This document shows, piece after piece, positions 46,541 through 58,081 of a stretch of 64,000 nucleotides of DNA. A model generated the notes under the pieces. That model was not told the DNA's origin, ran no database searches, and saw only the letters and a list, made by a program, of their open reading frames with translations. Position 1 is the stretch's first letter, and every line of letters begins with the position of its first letter. The stretch is from Blastomussa wellsi. Taxonomy: Eukaryota; Cnidaria; Anthozoa; Scleractinia; Plerogyridae. A program made the translations under genes and the position numbers. Location of the stretch: NCBI GenBank assembly GCA_947652115.1, contig OX393561.1, forward strand, positions 40,786,008 through 40,850,007, given 5' to 3'.

Positions 46541-49500
46541 AATTGTAAAAATCTAAACTACTCCTGCCCCAAACTTCGACAAAATCTGTAATTTAAAAAT
46601 TCGTTGAGCTATTTGTTATTCGCTTTTACTTCACTGATCTTTGTGAGATTCTGGTTAATTATTTAAAACAAAGCGTCGCCACTTTTGGTACCAAGCTCGA
46701 TACATTCTTCCAACACTTAGCCATACGTTTGTTGAAAGCCAGTTCTAAGAATTTGTTGTTTGATCAAGACAATATCCACAAGTTGATGGCAAACTTTATT
46801 CTCTTTACATATCTGCTTCACAATAGATAACAACACAAAAAGAAATTTGATATTGACCATTAAAGAAAAAAGCGCGTGCACAGAGGTACGAGTCTACGAG
46901 TCGAGTTTCTAACTCTACAGACAATTTCATTTTCAGATTAAACGTGTATTTGTTCTGAGAAAATATGGCATTTAATGGTATAAATGTTGCTTTTTTTTCT
47001 GTTGGTCTGATTTTGACGGCATTTCACCACGTAGTAGCACCGGTAACTACCTGTCGAACACTGCTTTCACTTAGCGCTTTGTTATAAACGTTTCTTTTCA
47101 CGACTATAGTCATCATACAATAACACAAAATTTTGGGGTAGTAGCTTGGAAATGAAGTAATTGACAAACACGTGGTAATGCCGTTTCTATTCTTACGTTA
47201 AAAGATTTTCCTCACTGTTCCTTTTATGCATTTTTCCTGGTCATTGTCATTAAATTAATTAATGGCACGATCTGTCGGGGCTTAGCGCTAGATACAAGAA
47301 AAAGCAAACTTCTTTCATTATTATTCAAGTTTAACGATACCTTTGTTAATAAAATTTATATTCAAAAGTTCAATGATCCGTTTTCTTGGCATTCATGGTT
47401 CTATAAATATGAACCAAATAATTATAGCAGTACTGAGAGTATCTAATTCAATTTAATATTCGATCATCATAGCCAATTCATCTAACTGGTAGCACGAAAT
47501 TGCTTTGCAACCATTTTTGAAGCTTTTAATTTTTCTTTAATTCAAATTTTGTAAGGGGTTATTTTAATTAATGCCAATTAACAAAAAGCTAATTTTGGTC
47601 TTGTTATATTTCAGATGGTATTTTTATCGCACGTGTTTTAATTTTTCAAAGATAATTTTTGTTAGCTTTTGGAAATGAGGGAAATATCCCACGGCATGTT
47701 TCCAGAATAAATGGTTTTGCATCCTAGGCCGGCCTCTCCAGGAGTTATAGGATGTTTATTTAAAATAAATTTGCTTTTGTTGTGAGTCCTACAGAGATCT
47801 CTGACAACGTACCACAGGCAATAAAAGTCAACTTAAAAGCAATTATGAACACGAATAGGACATGTTCCAAAATCGTGAGTTCTTATAGCTGTCTCAAGTT
47901 TTTTACAGTCCTAACCATTCTTGAGCCTCTTTTAAACAGTTTTAATATTGTTATGAAAATCTTTTGATACCTTGTTGAACTGTCGCTTTAGATTTCATTA
48001 AAAGGTTATCTTTTAATCGTGACTCAAGACTTCATTACCCGGCGAAATAATGAGAACTTCAATCATGATGCAAATGCCACAATCTGATTGGCTGAGCTTC
48101 TGCACACTATCAGCCATATGGCCATAAGAATGCAGTGGTTGAAGGTCGTCTTCAAAATGGCGACGTCTTCGCGCTTTAGCGAAGATTTAGAAGTTTTTCC
48201 CCGACACATAATTCGTTTATTATGATTTTTACAAAAACAATTAGATTATTCGCTCTCGATTTCTATGGGGTGGTAGTTGATGCGGCCTTCGGTCTTCAGT
48301 TTATCGATCGTGCGTGTTTTGTTGTTTTTACTCGCGGCGTACAAAATCTATATAGGTTACGCTTCTTTATTAATTTGTTTAAATAAATTGTACAATAACT
48401 ATTGTACAGTTGAGTCAGATCAGTCTTAAACGTTTTTCTCGCGCTCTGCTCATTAGCTGCAAGTACCTGCTGTTTGTGTGATTATTTAGTTTGCTTTTGC
48501 CACAAATAAAGAAAAACGAATTAATATGCGCCACAAGGATTCCTGACAATATATGTTATGGCAGAAATCGCTGTTAATAATTTTAATTATATCAATAATG
48601 GTACCAACGCATAGCGTTGCCTGGTGCGTGAAATGGAACCGTGCTAGTAGGAAATCCTGAGAGACTCATTTGGGTAGAAGGCATTTTAAGAGACATGGAT
48701 CATCTTCTGAAAGCTTGCCGCGCCGTACACTTAAAAAACTTAAAATTAACGATGACTTAGGGATGTACCATTCCTGTTTTTGTTGACACCGCTTATTTAC
48801 AGGCAAATATGATCGTTCTAAATGATAAATTTATGTTGACTGTCACTGCAGGCTCTACGGGCGTTATACGGCTAACAGAAGGGGCTCTTAGGTATTGAAC
48901 TAGAAGAAAACGTCAACATTGACATTACAGTTCTTTGAATAATTATTGATTCAAATCTGAAATGGGATAGAACGCACAGTAGATCAAATAAATGAATCGA
49001 GACGCGCCGATTGTTAATTTTATGAATTGTCTCAGTTTCCAATAAGTTAGGTTTCCTAGTTTTTGTTGGCACTTCATGTTGATCTTAGTTAAAATTAAAG
49101 CGGTGAAGATCAAACACACCTGCTCTTCTAAAGGCTTGAAATTTATTTTGAATTACTCTCAGACTTGACTGAATAATAACCTCCCGTCGCTTTATAGTTT
49201 TTTTCACTGTTTGATCGTATTGATTGAAAGGTGAATATCTGTATCACCGCAGCATTTAAAATTTTGTTTCCAAGAGCCAACCTATCAAATTAAGAAGATA
49301 AAGGAGACGAAAGATGTCCCACGCAGATCAAATTCTAATTTAATGTTTCCTGCGGTTCAAATGGCTCGTTTTTATCGACTTCCTGAATTCGTTGCTATAA
49401 ATGACATCTCGGTTAATCTAGAAACTCAGTTGACATCTCAATTACTTGTCACTAGTGCGGAAATGGAACCATAGAAGTCGAGGGTTACCGAAAAGTGGCT

Positions 49501-49607
49501 CTCTTGTAAGACTTATCGGCAGAGTTACAACGTTGCTGGAAGTAATATGACTTTGGAGATTCAAAACAACGCCTCAAAGCTAAACTCAAAGTGAAATTCA
49601 GATCGAC
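46541..49607. other. Spacer between P4HTM-like B and the first GPCR gene
   Basis: AT-rich, without a supported gene. It should contain the divergent promoters of P4HTM-like B and GPCR 1. Only short open frames without recognisable motifs are present. Confidence 0.5.
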
Positions 49608-50597
49608 ATGCATGTTCCCATCGGAAGAGTCGTCGAAGCAATTTTGTTGTTTTCTTTGGCAATTTTTGCGGTGGTGGGTAACGGTCTTCTTATTGTCGTC
49701 ATATACTCGAACCACAACCTCCACAACCTTCGCAATGCCTTCGTAGCGAGTCTTGCTGCTGCAGATCTGATGTTAGCATGTACAGACATTGTTTACCAAG
49801 CAGTGGAAAAGGTCGTGATTAATTTCCAGCCGCCTCATCCATCTATCTGTTATATCATTTTACTAAGCGGTGTATTTTTTGGTTCAGCTTCGGTGTTCAA
49901 CCTGACGGCGATGACCTTGGTCCGTTACATTTCAATCCGCTACCCACTTCATTTTAGCCGTTATGTAACTGTCCATCGGTCGGCTACTATTGTGTTTATT
50001 GTTTGGCTAACAGCGTTTTGCCTCGCTTTCCCGCCACTCATCTGGCGTCCCGAGGGTGTCGTATGCTCAACGACGAAACCTTCCGACGAACACGTTATCT
50101 ACGAAGCTGTATACATGAGTGCCGAGTGGCTCTTTTGGTTTTTTATTCCCTTGATACTCATCTCTTTTTCCTATTATCGAATTTACCTCATCGCTAGAGG
50201 TCAAGCGAGACAAATAGCGGCCTTACAGGTATCCACAGTAAGGGAAACGACCACTGCCTCAACCAGAGGACGAGTTTCTTCGCTGAAAGAGAAGAAGGCC
50301 GGGCGAATGGTCGCCATATTGATTGGATTTTGGATATTGTGTTGGATGCCATTTTTCGTTGTATTGACGATAAGTAAGTTCAAGTCCCGGGTGCCAGCTA
50401 TTCTTATGCGCCTGTTTCTGTGCTTAATGTTTGCTAATTCAGCAATAAACCCTATCGTCTTAACGCGGTACAACCGAGAGCTGAAAGAGGCGATCAAGAA
50501 GTTGGTATGCCGCAGAAAATATCGCCAGTCAGTATCTGCGATGGAAACGAGATCAAAAAGAGGAACATCAGGGTCGTTTTCTCAAACAACGTTTTAG
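49608..50597 (+). CDS. Intronless class A (rhodopsin-like) GPCR 1
   Basis: 329 aa in one exon with seven hydrophobic segments. Class A landmarks: N25 in TM1 (VVGN), D53 in TM2 (LAAAD), C81 at the start of TM3 paired with C153 in loop 2, W133 in TM4, CWMPFF in TM6 and NPIVL in TM7. The DRY motif is V105-R106-Y107, so the Asp is replaced. TM7 ends NPIVL rather than NPxxY. The extracellular N-terminus is only ~8 residues, without a glycosylation site. The C-tail is short and basic (KRKYRQ-type, then Ser/Thr-rich). Ligand unknown; the shape resembles the adenosine/melatonin-like amine branch and the expanded cnidarian orphan receptors. Start chosen at the first ATG of ATGCATG; a possible AATAAA is at 50862. 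Confidence 0.9.
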   Translation: MHVPIGRVVEAILLFSLAIFAVVGNGLLIVVIYSNHNLHNLRNAFVASLAAADLMLACTDIVYQAVEKVVINFQPPHPSICYIILLSGVFFGSASVFNLTAMTLVRYISIRYPLHFSRYVTVHRSATIVFIVWLTAFCLAFPPLIWRPEGVVCSTTKPSDEHVIYEAVYMSAEWLFWFFIPLILISFSYYRIYLIARGQARQIAALQVSTVRETTTASTRGRVSSLKEKKAGRMVAILIGFWILCWMPFFVVLTISKFKSRVPAILMRLFLCLMFANSAINPIVLTRYNRELKEAIKKLVCRRKYRQSVSAMETRSKRGTSGSFSQTTF

Positions 50598-53500
50598 TTC
50601 TGCTCTAGAAAAAAAGCGGTTTCTGAGGATTGGTCTTAAAAGTCAGATTTTCGTTAAGAAATATAGAAGTGCACTGAGTAATTGTTATCTATATGTATTT
50701 CTATCTTTACTCAGCATATACATATGGTTTCAATTGATTCAATTTCTTTCATTGTTACTAACAAAGCCCCATAACCAAAAGTGATTGCATAGAAATGTCA
50801 GTAAGTTTAAACTTGAATCTGATTTCGAATTTCGTAAACTCGATCAATCAATTTCAGAGGTAATAAATCACAATACATACACTCGTACCAAAGGGAAATT
50901 CTCTGGCCTAAAATTTACCATTTAGAACTTCAAGACATAGAAGACCTGGGTTTTAAGAACCTGTTAAGCTAAAATTTTCATTTTAAGCCCCCTCCACATA
51001 AGAACCTGTAAGGCTAAAATTAGGTTCTTATCAGTGGGGTTGCTGTAAAAGTGTTTTGGTAGAAACTGCTGAATTAATATCATCATCTATTTGAAAGTAA
51101 CTACTCGGCATAAAATTTTTTCTTTCAAGCTTAAGTGCCATGTTGTACGTACCTGCACTGAACTGCCTACAGGCATTGCTCTGTGGTACAAATAAATGAT
51201 TTATACTGTATTATGTGAAATGATATTTATAATATATTATATAGTACATTCAGATGAAATTCATATGAAAATATAAGAACCTATTTTAAGAATCTTGGTA
51301 GCCTAAATTTGCTTTAAGTACCATTTATATAAGAACCTATTTGGGCTAAATTGAACAATTCAGGTTCTTATACGTGGGCTATTACAGTATTGGGATTCTG
51401 GGATGAACTCACTTGCATCGATATCTGTCTCAGGGCCACAAAAAAATAACTGACAGCTACGTTTTTGTCGGGCTCAGAAAAGAGATTCAAAGACATGAAC
51501 TTCGGGTTCCAAAGCAAACCCTTCGTGACTCGGAAGCTCTAGAAATATTTCCTTTAGGACAGTGTTTGTGGAAGGAACTTTGACAGCATGAGGTACGTGT
51601 TGTAAAATTTCACTTCGGTAATTTGAAGATCTGCAGGCTTTTTTCTTCTTATTACACGGCTAGCAACAATATGTTATCTGCTGCTAAAATAAACAACCAA
51701 CGATTTAATCAAAGCTCACAGTTTTCTGTTTGCATCTCGGAACACAGGATGTGCAACCATCCCGACCAACATAGTATTACGATCGGGACAGGAAAAATCC
51801 CGATTTTGACATCCGTTCTGACATCTTTCTAAAATTGTCATAATACCTACATTACAAGAACACGAAATAGAGTACATCCTGATAAAATATAAAATGGCAA
51901 GAAATAAAATAAAAGCGAATATTGCACAGGCAATGCGACAGCCAAGGTTTGTAGTCGTGTCTGCCATCGCACAATTTTTATGGCTTGGTTGCCCTTCCTA
52001 CATGCTTGGTAGCCATTTCTACTTTTTGATGTGGAGTACACGAAGTACTGACCACACGATACTTCGTGTTAATTTACTGAGTCTCACAATTTTATGGGAG
52101 AGCATACCCTCAGAGCCCCCTAGAGTCTCGCGCCTTTGGCGCTCTAACGTTTATCCCGATTTTTCATACTCAGATTTCTGGACAGTCTAGAAACAGATAA
52201 TGTCCGAGCTTATTATATGGCAAGAAAAATCAGAGCGTTCTGATTGGTTACTGAGAAAAAAGATAAGTTCGAAAAGCGATGCGCTTATTTAGAGCATCGT
52301 GGGCTTAAAGCGCTACTACAATGATGCGATACTCGCTTCTAAGATTTCAATATGTGGGCCCTGTTGGTGCCAAGTGAAATTTCAAGCGATAGGAATCAAA
52401 GCTAAGCTGATAAATAGACAAATTTCATCACCCACTGAGCCTTTACAATAAAACTAATCAAGAATCTCATACCTCATTTTCATTTAAAAGTTGGTCTACC
52501 AACCGCATTCTTTTTTACCGGCAGGAACACCTGGGTTTTTCTTTGAGAAAGTGACATGAAATAATACAATACTGGTCTGACTTCCGCTGTTGTTGTCAAT
52601 CGGTGATCTATTCAGCAGCGCTAACGTTTAATCCCAAGGAGGAATCATCGAAATATGCGACAGGGACGATAATAGGTTTGTGTTATATTATAATTATGTT
52701 TCAGTATGAGTAAGTTATTATTCACTCGGCAGTTTGAGATTTGTCATTATATACTATCTTACTCATGTCAACTGTTTTTTTGTGATCGAATGGGGAAGAT
52801 CGGCTTGGTGACAACTTGCCTCAGTGAGCAAATCTTGATCATACTGATACGATACAAAAGTGTATCTTTTAACATAAAAAGAAATGCATTTATTTGAAGG
52901 ATCTAATGTCACCTATAACGTTATTTACATTACTTTTGGCTAAATTCAGTTTCATATCAGCATTATTCAAATACTATCTCAATTGACAATAACCGAGACA
53001 ATGGGCATATTTCACCTACAAAAGCGAAATTTACAGCAAAAATCTCCCTCAGGAATCATATAAAATTTTAATTACAGGACAGCAACGTTAATATTTATAA
53101 CGCCGAGACAAGTAAACATTTTGGTAAATTCATACCTTATACTGGCATAGTGTTCTCAGGTACAAGATATAACAGTGACCAGCCTGACCAGATATCAGAT
53201 ATCAGAAATCAGTATCAGATTGAAGTCTGTTAAAACAAAAAGACGTCAGTTTGCTAGCCTATGTCCTGTGATTTATCATTCAGAAATTTTTAAAAAGCCA
53301 CGAAATTACTTCACGGCAAAAATTAACAGATTGTTTTCTCTTTAAAGGTCACGTTTGGATGTGATTTGTTGGTTATTTTTTTTTATTTTGTCGCTTAATT
53401 TCGAGAACTAAGTTATTATTAATGGACTCCTGACAACCGCGCGCGATGGCGTCATCTATGTGTATGTTCTCTGATGCAAAACACACATTAGCCAATGAGC

Positions 53501-53780
53501 GCGTGAGAATTTCTGCAGTTATGGTAAAATATTATTTAGTCGTGTCCTAAGCTATTAATTATTTATTTACTTAAATTTTATTTCCAGCTGCAAGAAAATA
53601 TTAAAAGAAAAGCAAAAAACAAACGTAACACCGCCAGGCAAATTTGTGCTTCTTGTTAAAGATATTGTACAACGATAACACCTCCCCTAAAACCAGCTAC
53701 TTTGAAGTACATATTTTGAAATCAAGGTTCAGCGGGGTCTGAGGAAGTCAAGCCATTCCGAGCTTGAAAATTTACTGGCT
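50598..53780. other. Spacer between the two GPCR genes
   Basis: Apart from the AAGAACCT repeat at 50935-51375, no gene is supported. It must hold the GPCR 1 3' UTR (possible AATAAA at 50862-50867) and the GPCR 2 promoter. Confidence 0.5.
50935..51375. repeat. AAGAACCT-rich MITE-like repeat pair
   Basis: The word AAGAACCTG/AAGAACCTA followed by GGCTAAAATT-like sequence occurs four times on the plus strand (near 50950, 51001, 51287, 51340). It occurs inverted as AGGTTCTTA near 51023 and 51361. This suggests two diverged fold-back copies. Confidence 0.6.
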
Positions 53781-54803
53781 ATGGAAGACAAGCAGATGTT
53801 GGTGTGTGTTTCGGCACCGTTAGCCATCTTTGGTTTCGTGTTTTACGCTGTTATTTTTTGTTTGGGACTTTTTGGAAATGTTTTTGTTATTGTTACAGTT
53901 TATAGAGAATCCAAACTTCACACACCGTTTAACTACTTAGTGGTCAACCTCGCTGTTTCTGATATGTGCGTCTTCCTCTTTTCGACGCCTCTTGTCGTAT
54001 TTAGCGAGTGTTTTTCATGGCCTCTAGGTGAGTTGGCTTGCCGTTTTTCTCGCCCATTATTTCTTGTTTTTACTGGTGTGTCTGTTTGTACGATGATAAC
54101 ACTGAGCTATGAAAGATACCTAGCTGTGGTTAAGCCATTTGCGCCGAAATTAACACACAAAAAGGTGTTATGGGTCATCGCTTTTGTATGGATTTTAGGA
54201 TGTTTAATTTTTGGTGTTCCAAGATCGTTCACGTTCGGATTGACGACCGAGAAAGGACTTCTCTTATGTGACCCAGTTGGAGAACAATTTACCATCATGA
54301 CTTTGACAAAAATCATGGGCATTATCTGTACTTTAGTTGCGCCTTTGATCGTTGTGTCCTGGTCATATGTTCGAGTACTCCGAAAACTCAAACATGAACT
54401 CGCCGTCATTGGAGACTCTTTCGCTTCACTTGACATGGCGAGGTCACGTGCCAAGAGAAACATCAAAACAATGCGCCTTCTTGTTACAATTATTCTCGTC
54501 TTTGTCATTTGTTTCTTGCCATTTAACATGGCTACGTCTTTGGACGATCTTTATACTGGCTATCAAGAATGGCAATACAATGAAGCGGTTGAAAGTATAT
54601 CCCGGATGTTACAAGTGTGTCATAGCTGCTTCAATCCCATCATCCTCTGCTTACTAAGCACTGACTTTCGCAAAGCCCTCTCTGAATTTTGCACAGCAAG
54701 GTTCAAACGAAGAAGCGCAGTCTTTGTCATAACAGAGATTCAGCAAAGTAACAGCTCGAACACCCCTGCCGTTAACATTGGGCCAGTTGATACAAGTTTG
54801 TAG
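53781..54803 (+). CDS. Intronless class A GPCR 2 (peptide-receptor-like)
   Basis: 340 aa in one exon with seven transmembrane segments. Landmarks: N33 (FGNV) in TM1, D61 (LAVSD) in TM2, C87 before TM3 and C163 in loop 2, E111-R112-Y113 followed by LAVVKP after TM3, W137 in TM4, CFLPFN in TM6 and N285-P286 in NPIIL of TM7. Loop 3 is basic (RSRAKRNIKTMR). The C-tail has several Ser/Thr/Asn residues. The ERYLAVVKP motif and general layout fit peptide-type rhodopsin receptors; the ligand is unknown. It is not a close duplicate of GPCR 1, which differs at most positions outside the landmarks. AATAAA at 54968-54973 is a plausible poly(A) signal. Confidence 0.92.
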   Translation: MEDKQMLVCVSAPLAIFGFVFYAVIFCLGLFGNVFVIVTVYRESKLHTPFNYLVVNLAVSDMCVFLFSTPLVVFSECFSWPLGELACRFSRPLFLVFTGVSVCTMITLSYERYLAVVKPFAPKLTHKKVLWVIAFVWILGCLIFGVPRSFTFGLTTEKGLLLCDPVGEQFTIMTLTKIMGIICTLVAPLIVVSWSYVRVLRKLKHELAVIGDSFASLDMARSRAKRNIKTMRLLVTIILVFVICFLPFNMATSLDDLYTGYQEWQYNEAVESISRMLQVCHSCFNPIILCLLSTDFRKALSEFCTARFKRRSAVFVITEIQQSNSSNTPAVNIGPVDTSL

Positions 54804-54967
54804 TTTTACCGTTAAACAAAGTATTCAATACCTTCAATTGGTCTCAATTCGATCATTGTGATCACTGTTTATTATTTTATAAATCAACATAACTATTGAA
54901 ATCAACAATGTTAACAAAAGCATTTAGAGAGGAATAATTATATGGACTTGTTTAAATAGAAGATATC

Positions 54968-54973
54968 AATAAA
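54968..54973 (+). terminator. Candidate polyadenylation signal of GPCR 2
   Basis: AATAAA lies 165 bases after the stop and 26 bases before the tRNA-Lys gene. Confidence 0.45.
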
Positions 54974-54999
54974 TTGTTAGGTTAATCAGGAGCGTGTGA

Positions 55000-55072
55000 G
55001 CCCGGTTAGCTCAGTCGGTAGAGCATCAGACTTTTAATCTGAGGGTCATGGGTTCAAGTCCCATATCGGGCG
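55000..55072 (+). tRNA. tRNA-Lys (TTT)
   Basis: 73 nt. The acceptor stem GCCCGGT/ATCGGGC pairs with one G-T. D arm is TAGCTCAGTCGGTAGAGC. Anticodon loop CTTTTAA gives anticodon TTT. The T arm GGGTTCAAGTCCC is intact and discriminator is G. The sequence is very close to the standard animal tRNA-Lys(TTT). No intron. Confidence 0.96.
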
Positions 55073-55457
55073 AGCGTACTTCTTTAAAGACTGAAAATTT
55101 TGTTTTCGGAAAACAAACCATTTATACTCCTAAGAGAAATACTCAGTATTTCCTTCAGTATTTGAAATTAATTAGGGATAAAAAATAAAAGTACTTTTAA
55201 ATACAAGACACAGATTGTATTGTTGAGGTGGCTTGACTGGAGTTTTTGGGCCAACGCCGCTCAACTTTGAGGATTTACTGGATTTTCCACACAAACAAAA
55301 ACAGAATTTAAGTACAAAGATTAAAAACTTACAAAACTTAATATACAAGATTACAATTAATATACAAATAATAAAGAACAGGAAAAATGGCAAGGGAACC
55401 TAATTAGAACCACGGGGCTTGCAAGCTTAGGTTCCCTCACAAAATAACACCAGATGA

Positions 55458-55640
55458 TTATATTAGATAAAGTAATTCATGACAAGCCTTATTTGCACAC
55501 TCTGCGCTGCGGAATTGATAGTTACCGATAATAAATGTCTTTAAGTTTTTTCCTAAACCAAAACCAGAACCAGTAATTTCAGGAGAAAGATAATTAAAAA
55601 TTTTTGGACCACGATAAAATACGGAGAATTACCGAGTGAT
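55458..55640 (-). mobile_element. LINE reverse-transcriptase C-terminal remnant
   Basis: The minus strand reads FYRGPKIFNYLSPEITGSGF, then a short C-terminal tail and stop. This is the GPKIWN-type end of CR1/L2-class LINE enzymes, related to 44247-44474 but diverged. A stop or frameshift lies just upstream, so it is dead. Confidence 0.6.
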
Positions 55641-56283
55641 GGGCTCCTGGTTTTTCATAATGGTAGATAAATATTAGACAAAGATGAAAAATTGTTATGA
55701 CTAGTGTTATGTTGGCATCGGAGTTGCCATAGCAACGCAATCCTCGGCTCAAGAAGACTTTTTTCGGAAATCACTCAAGCTGGGAAGCTTGTACCTTCCA
55801 TAGTTGCCTCGATGCGGTTGACAAAGTTTGAACAAATTATATGGAAATTTTTTGTGGATGAAGTTTAATTTAAGGGTTATAAATACAGGAAAACAATTAA
55901 ACTTTCGACATAAATTGGGTAATATCTCAAGGACACGACCCCTTTTTGGAATGCTGTTTCGATCATTTCAGAATAGTTTGATCTCATTTGAAATTGAGCG
56001 GAAAAAGTGATGGTATTGCTTTGGCCGATTGCGAGAAAATGGGAATTGATGAGCGTGCGTTCAGGTGGTCTCATTGAAGTTTTGTATATAATTTGATCTA
56101 CTCCTAAAAAGGGGAATAGGTTGGAAACCGCTTGATGAATTTTTTTATAAATTTCATCGTAACTATAACTAGTTCATATGGCCTGCAAGTTTTACGGTCA
56201 TTGAAAACATGGTTTTCACGTGACGCCACAAAATTTTAAATTATCAACTGGTTCGTGCTTTAGCGTGCATAATCGAGTTACAA

Positions 56284-56425
56284 GGGGCGTAGCTAGGGGG
56301 AGGGGGTCCTCGGGTGCCCATGACTCCCCTTTGTGAGACTTTTAAGGTAAACAACATACAATCTTCAAGTGGCGAGAACGTGCGAATCCGAAGAATCAAC
56401 ATACTGACAAACAGTGTGATCCCCT
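56284..56425 (+). repeat. Dispersed G-run repeat, copy 3
   Basis: GGGGTCCTCGGGTGCCCATG, TTTGTGAGACTTTTAAG, then AACAACATACAATCTTCAAG match copy 1 (reverse complement of 14784-14965) and copy 2. Confidence 0.7.
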
Positions 56426-57421
56426 CGAGGCGATAGCCAAGAGCAACTGTAGCTGATTTTCTCACGCTGTCGTCAGCGTGCTCCTTTGTATGATTGCGCG
56501 GCTCTGCTTGCTATGTTATCAACAAAATTCGATTCGCTGGGCCTGCTAAATATTTATTGTCGCCACGTGAAAGCAAATTGAATCCGAAGATTAAGGTGGA
56601 GCCGAATGATCTTGAGGACCAATTCACCATCTTATTTTGGGGTTGGGCAGCGAAATTATAGTCAACGAACACTTTTTAAAACAGTTAGATGGGCTCCGTG
56701 TAAACACTTTGAAACCGTATCGTTTTCGATGCGGTTTCGTTGTCTTTTGTTGTCGAAAACGTGGTTGGAAAACGCATTGAACGTAACCTGAGTATTAAGA
56801 TATTATCATTTGTTAGTCTCAATGCATTCTGCACTATCCTTTAAGTCTGAGTTTTCATTTCGCATTGTATTTAACAATTGTCACTTTTACATGAGATCTT
56901 TAACCAAACTTTTTAACTCACCGGACCTTCAGTTGAAGACGACGAAAAACGATAAGTTGTTTATTCTTAATTGTGAATCACAAACAGAGCTGACATAAAT
57001 TTCCAGTTCAAGTATAATATCACGAAAGCAAGAAATTCCTGGTACACCAGTTAAAATATTGGGAAGCGGCTTTGGGTGCAAGGTTTAAATTGTACGCAAA
57101 CATGGAAAAAGTAATTAGAAAAAAAAATATTGTGAACATCGCATTAAAGCGAAAGCTTTTCCTACACGACTGATCAATGCGCGCAGCACTAGAATGATAC
57201 CATGAAATTGGTGATAGACATTTTACATGCGCCTGGGAATTGGACACTGGAGATATACATTTACCAATGGCTAACCATGTTTTTTCCGAGCTGTCACCTT
57301 TCTCTATTACAAGGTGATGGACTTATACGTACGGTGCCCAGACCCCGCGAGGCATGTAAAAGGTCTATTTGCAATATGACATGGAATCCTCAATGCCCTC
57401 AACCCGAAAAACCGGTCTTAA

Positions 57422-57763
57422 AGGCCATTTCCAGTCCGTACTGCGCAATCTCCGCCCGCAATGTTTATCACGCCTCACACGATGAAATGTAAACAAACTA
57501 AAATGAAAATTACGGGGAAAAACTGACCATTTTCTTCATTATTAACAACCGATATCCTTTCAAAACAATAATAAAGAGTAAAAGAACCTCGACGATATTC
57601 CAAACCGACGTTTCAGCTCATTGCGAACTCCCAAACAAAACGACTCGTAATGGCGAACTCAAAAACTTCATGTACGCAGTTACCGAAGTGTAACGTATCA
57701 ACGAATTCAAAACAGAAATGTAAACAAATCCCGAGACTGCGCAGTACGGACTGGAAATGGCCC
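57422..57763. mobile_element. piggyBac-like MITE with TTAA target duplication
   Basis: A 342-bp non-coding element has ~30-bp terminal inverted repeats (GGCCATTTCCAGTCCGTACT) with few mismatches. It is flanked on both sides by TTAA (57418-57421 and 57764-57767). TTAA target sites are typical of piggyBac transposition. Confidence 0.75.
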
Positions 57764-58081
57764 TTAATGTGAGGGATAACTTTGAAGGCTACAAAATTTT
57801 GTCAGTTTGTTAGTGTTGATGGTGGTAAACATTCAGTTGGATATTTGATGATTGGCGGCTAATTCCATGGCCAGTTGGCAGAATTGACCATTGGACAGGT
57901 GGTTTATTTTTGACGTTTGATATAGTAATTTCTAAGGCCGTTTGGCGATTGACGGTTAATCCCATCTAACAGGTACACTTCCGGTCATGTTTGATCAATT
58001 ATTTATAAGGTAAAAAGAGGCTTTCAAGACGATGACTGGTATGACGCTTTACAGAACATTCGTTAGAAACTTAGTGACACC

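Larger units (their letters stand above)
54804..58081. other. Spacer between GPCR 2 and P4HTM-like C
   Basis: It contains a tRNA-Lys (55000), a LINE remnant (55458-55640), a G-run repeat copy (56284-56425) and a TTAA-flanked MITE (57422-57763). A TATA-like TTATTTATAAGG occurs near 57997, ~80 bases before the P4HTM-like C start. No other gene is supported. Confidence 0.55.

Noticed and set aside
54107..54529. 140-codon minus-strand frame
   Set aside because: Fully antisense to the GPCR 2 gene, whose plus-strand frame has clear family motifs.
55172..55393. Hydrophobic 73-codon minus-strand frame
   Set aside because: AT-rich flank of a LINE remnant with simple composition; no homology recognised.
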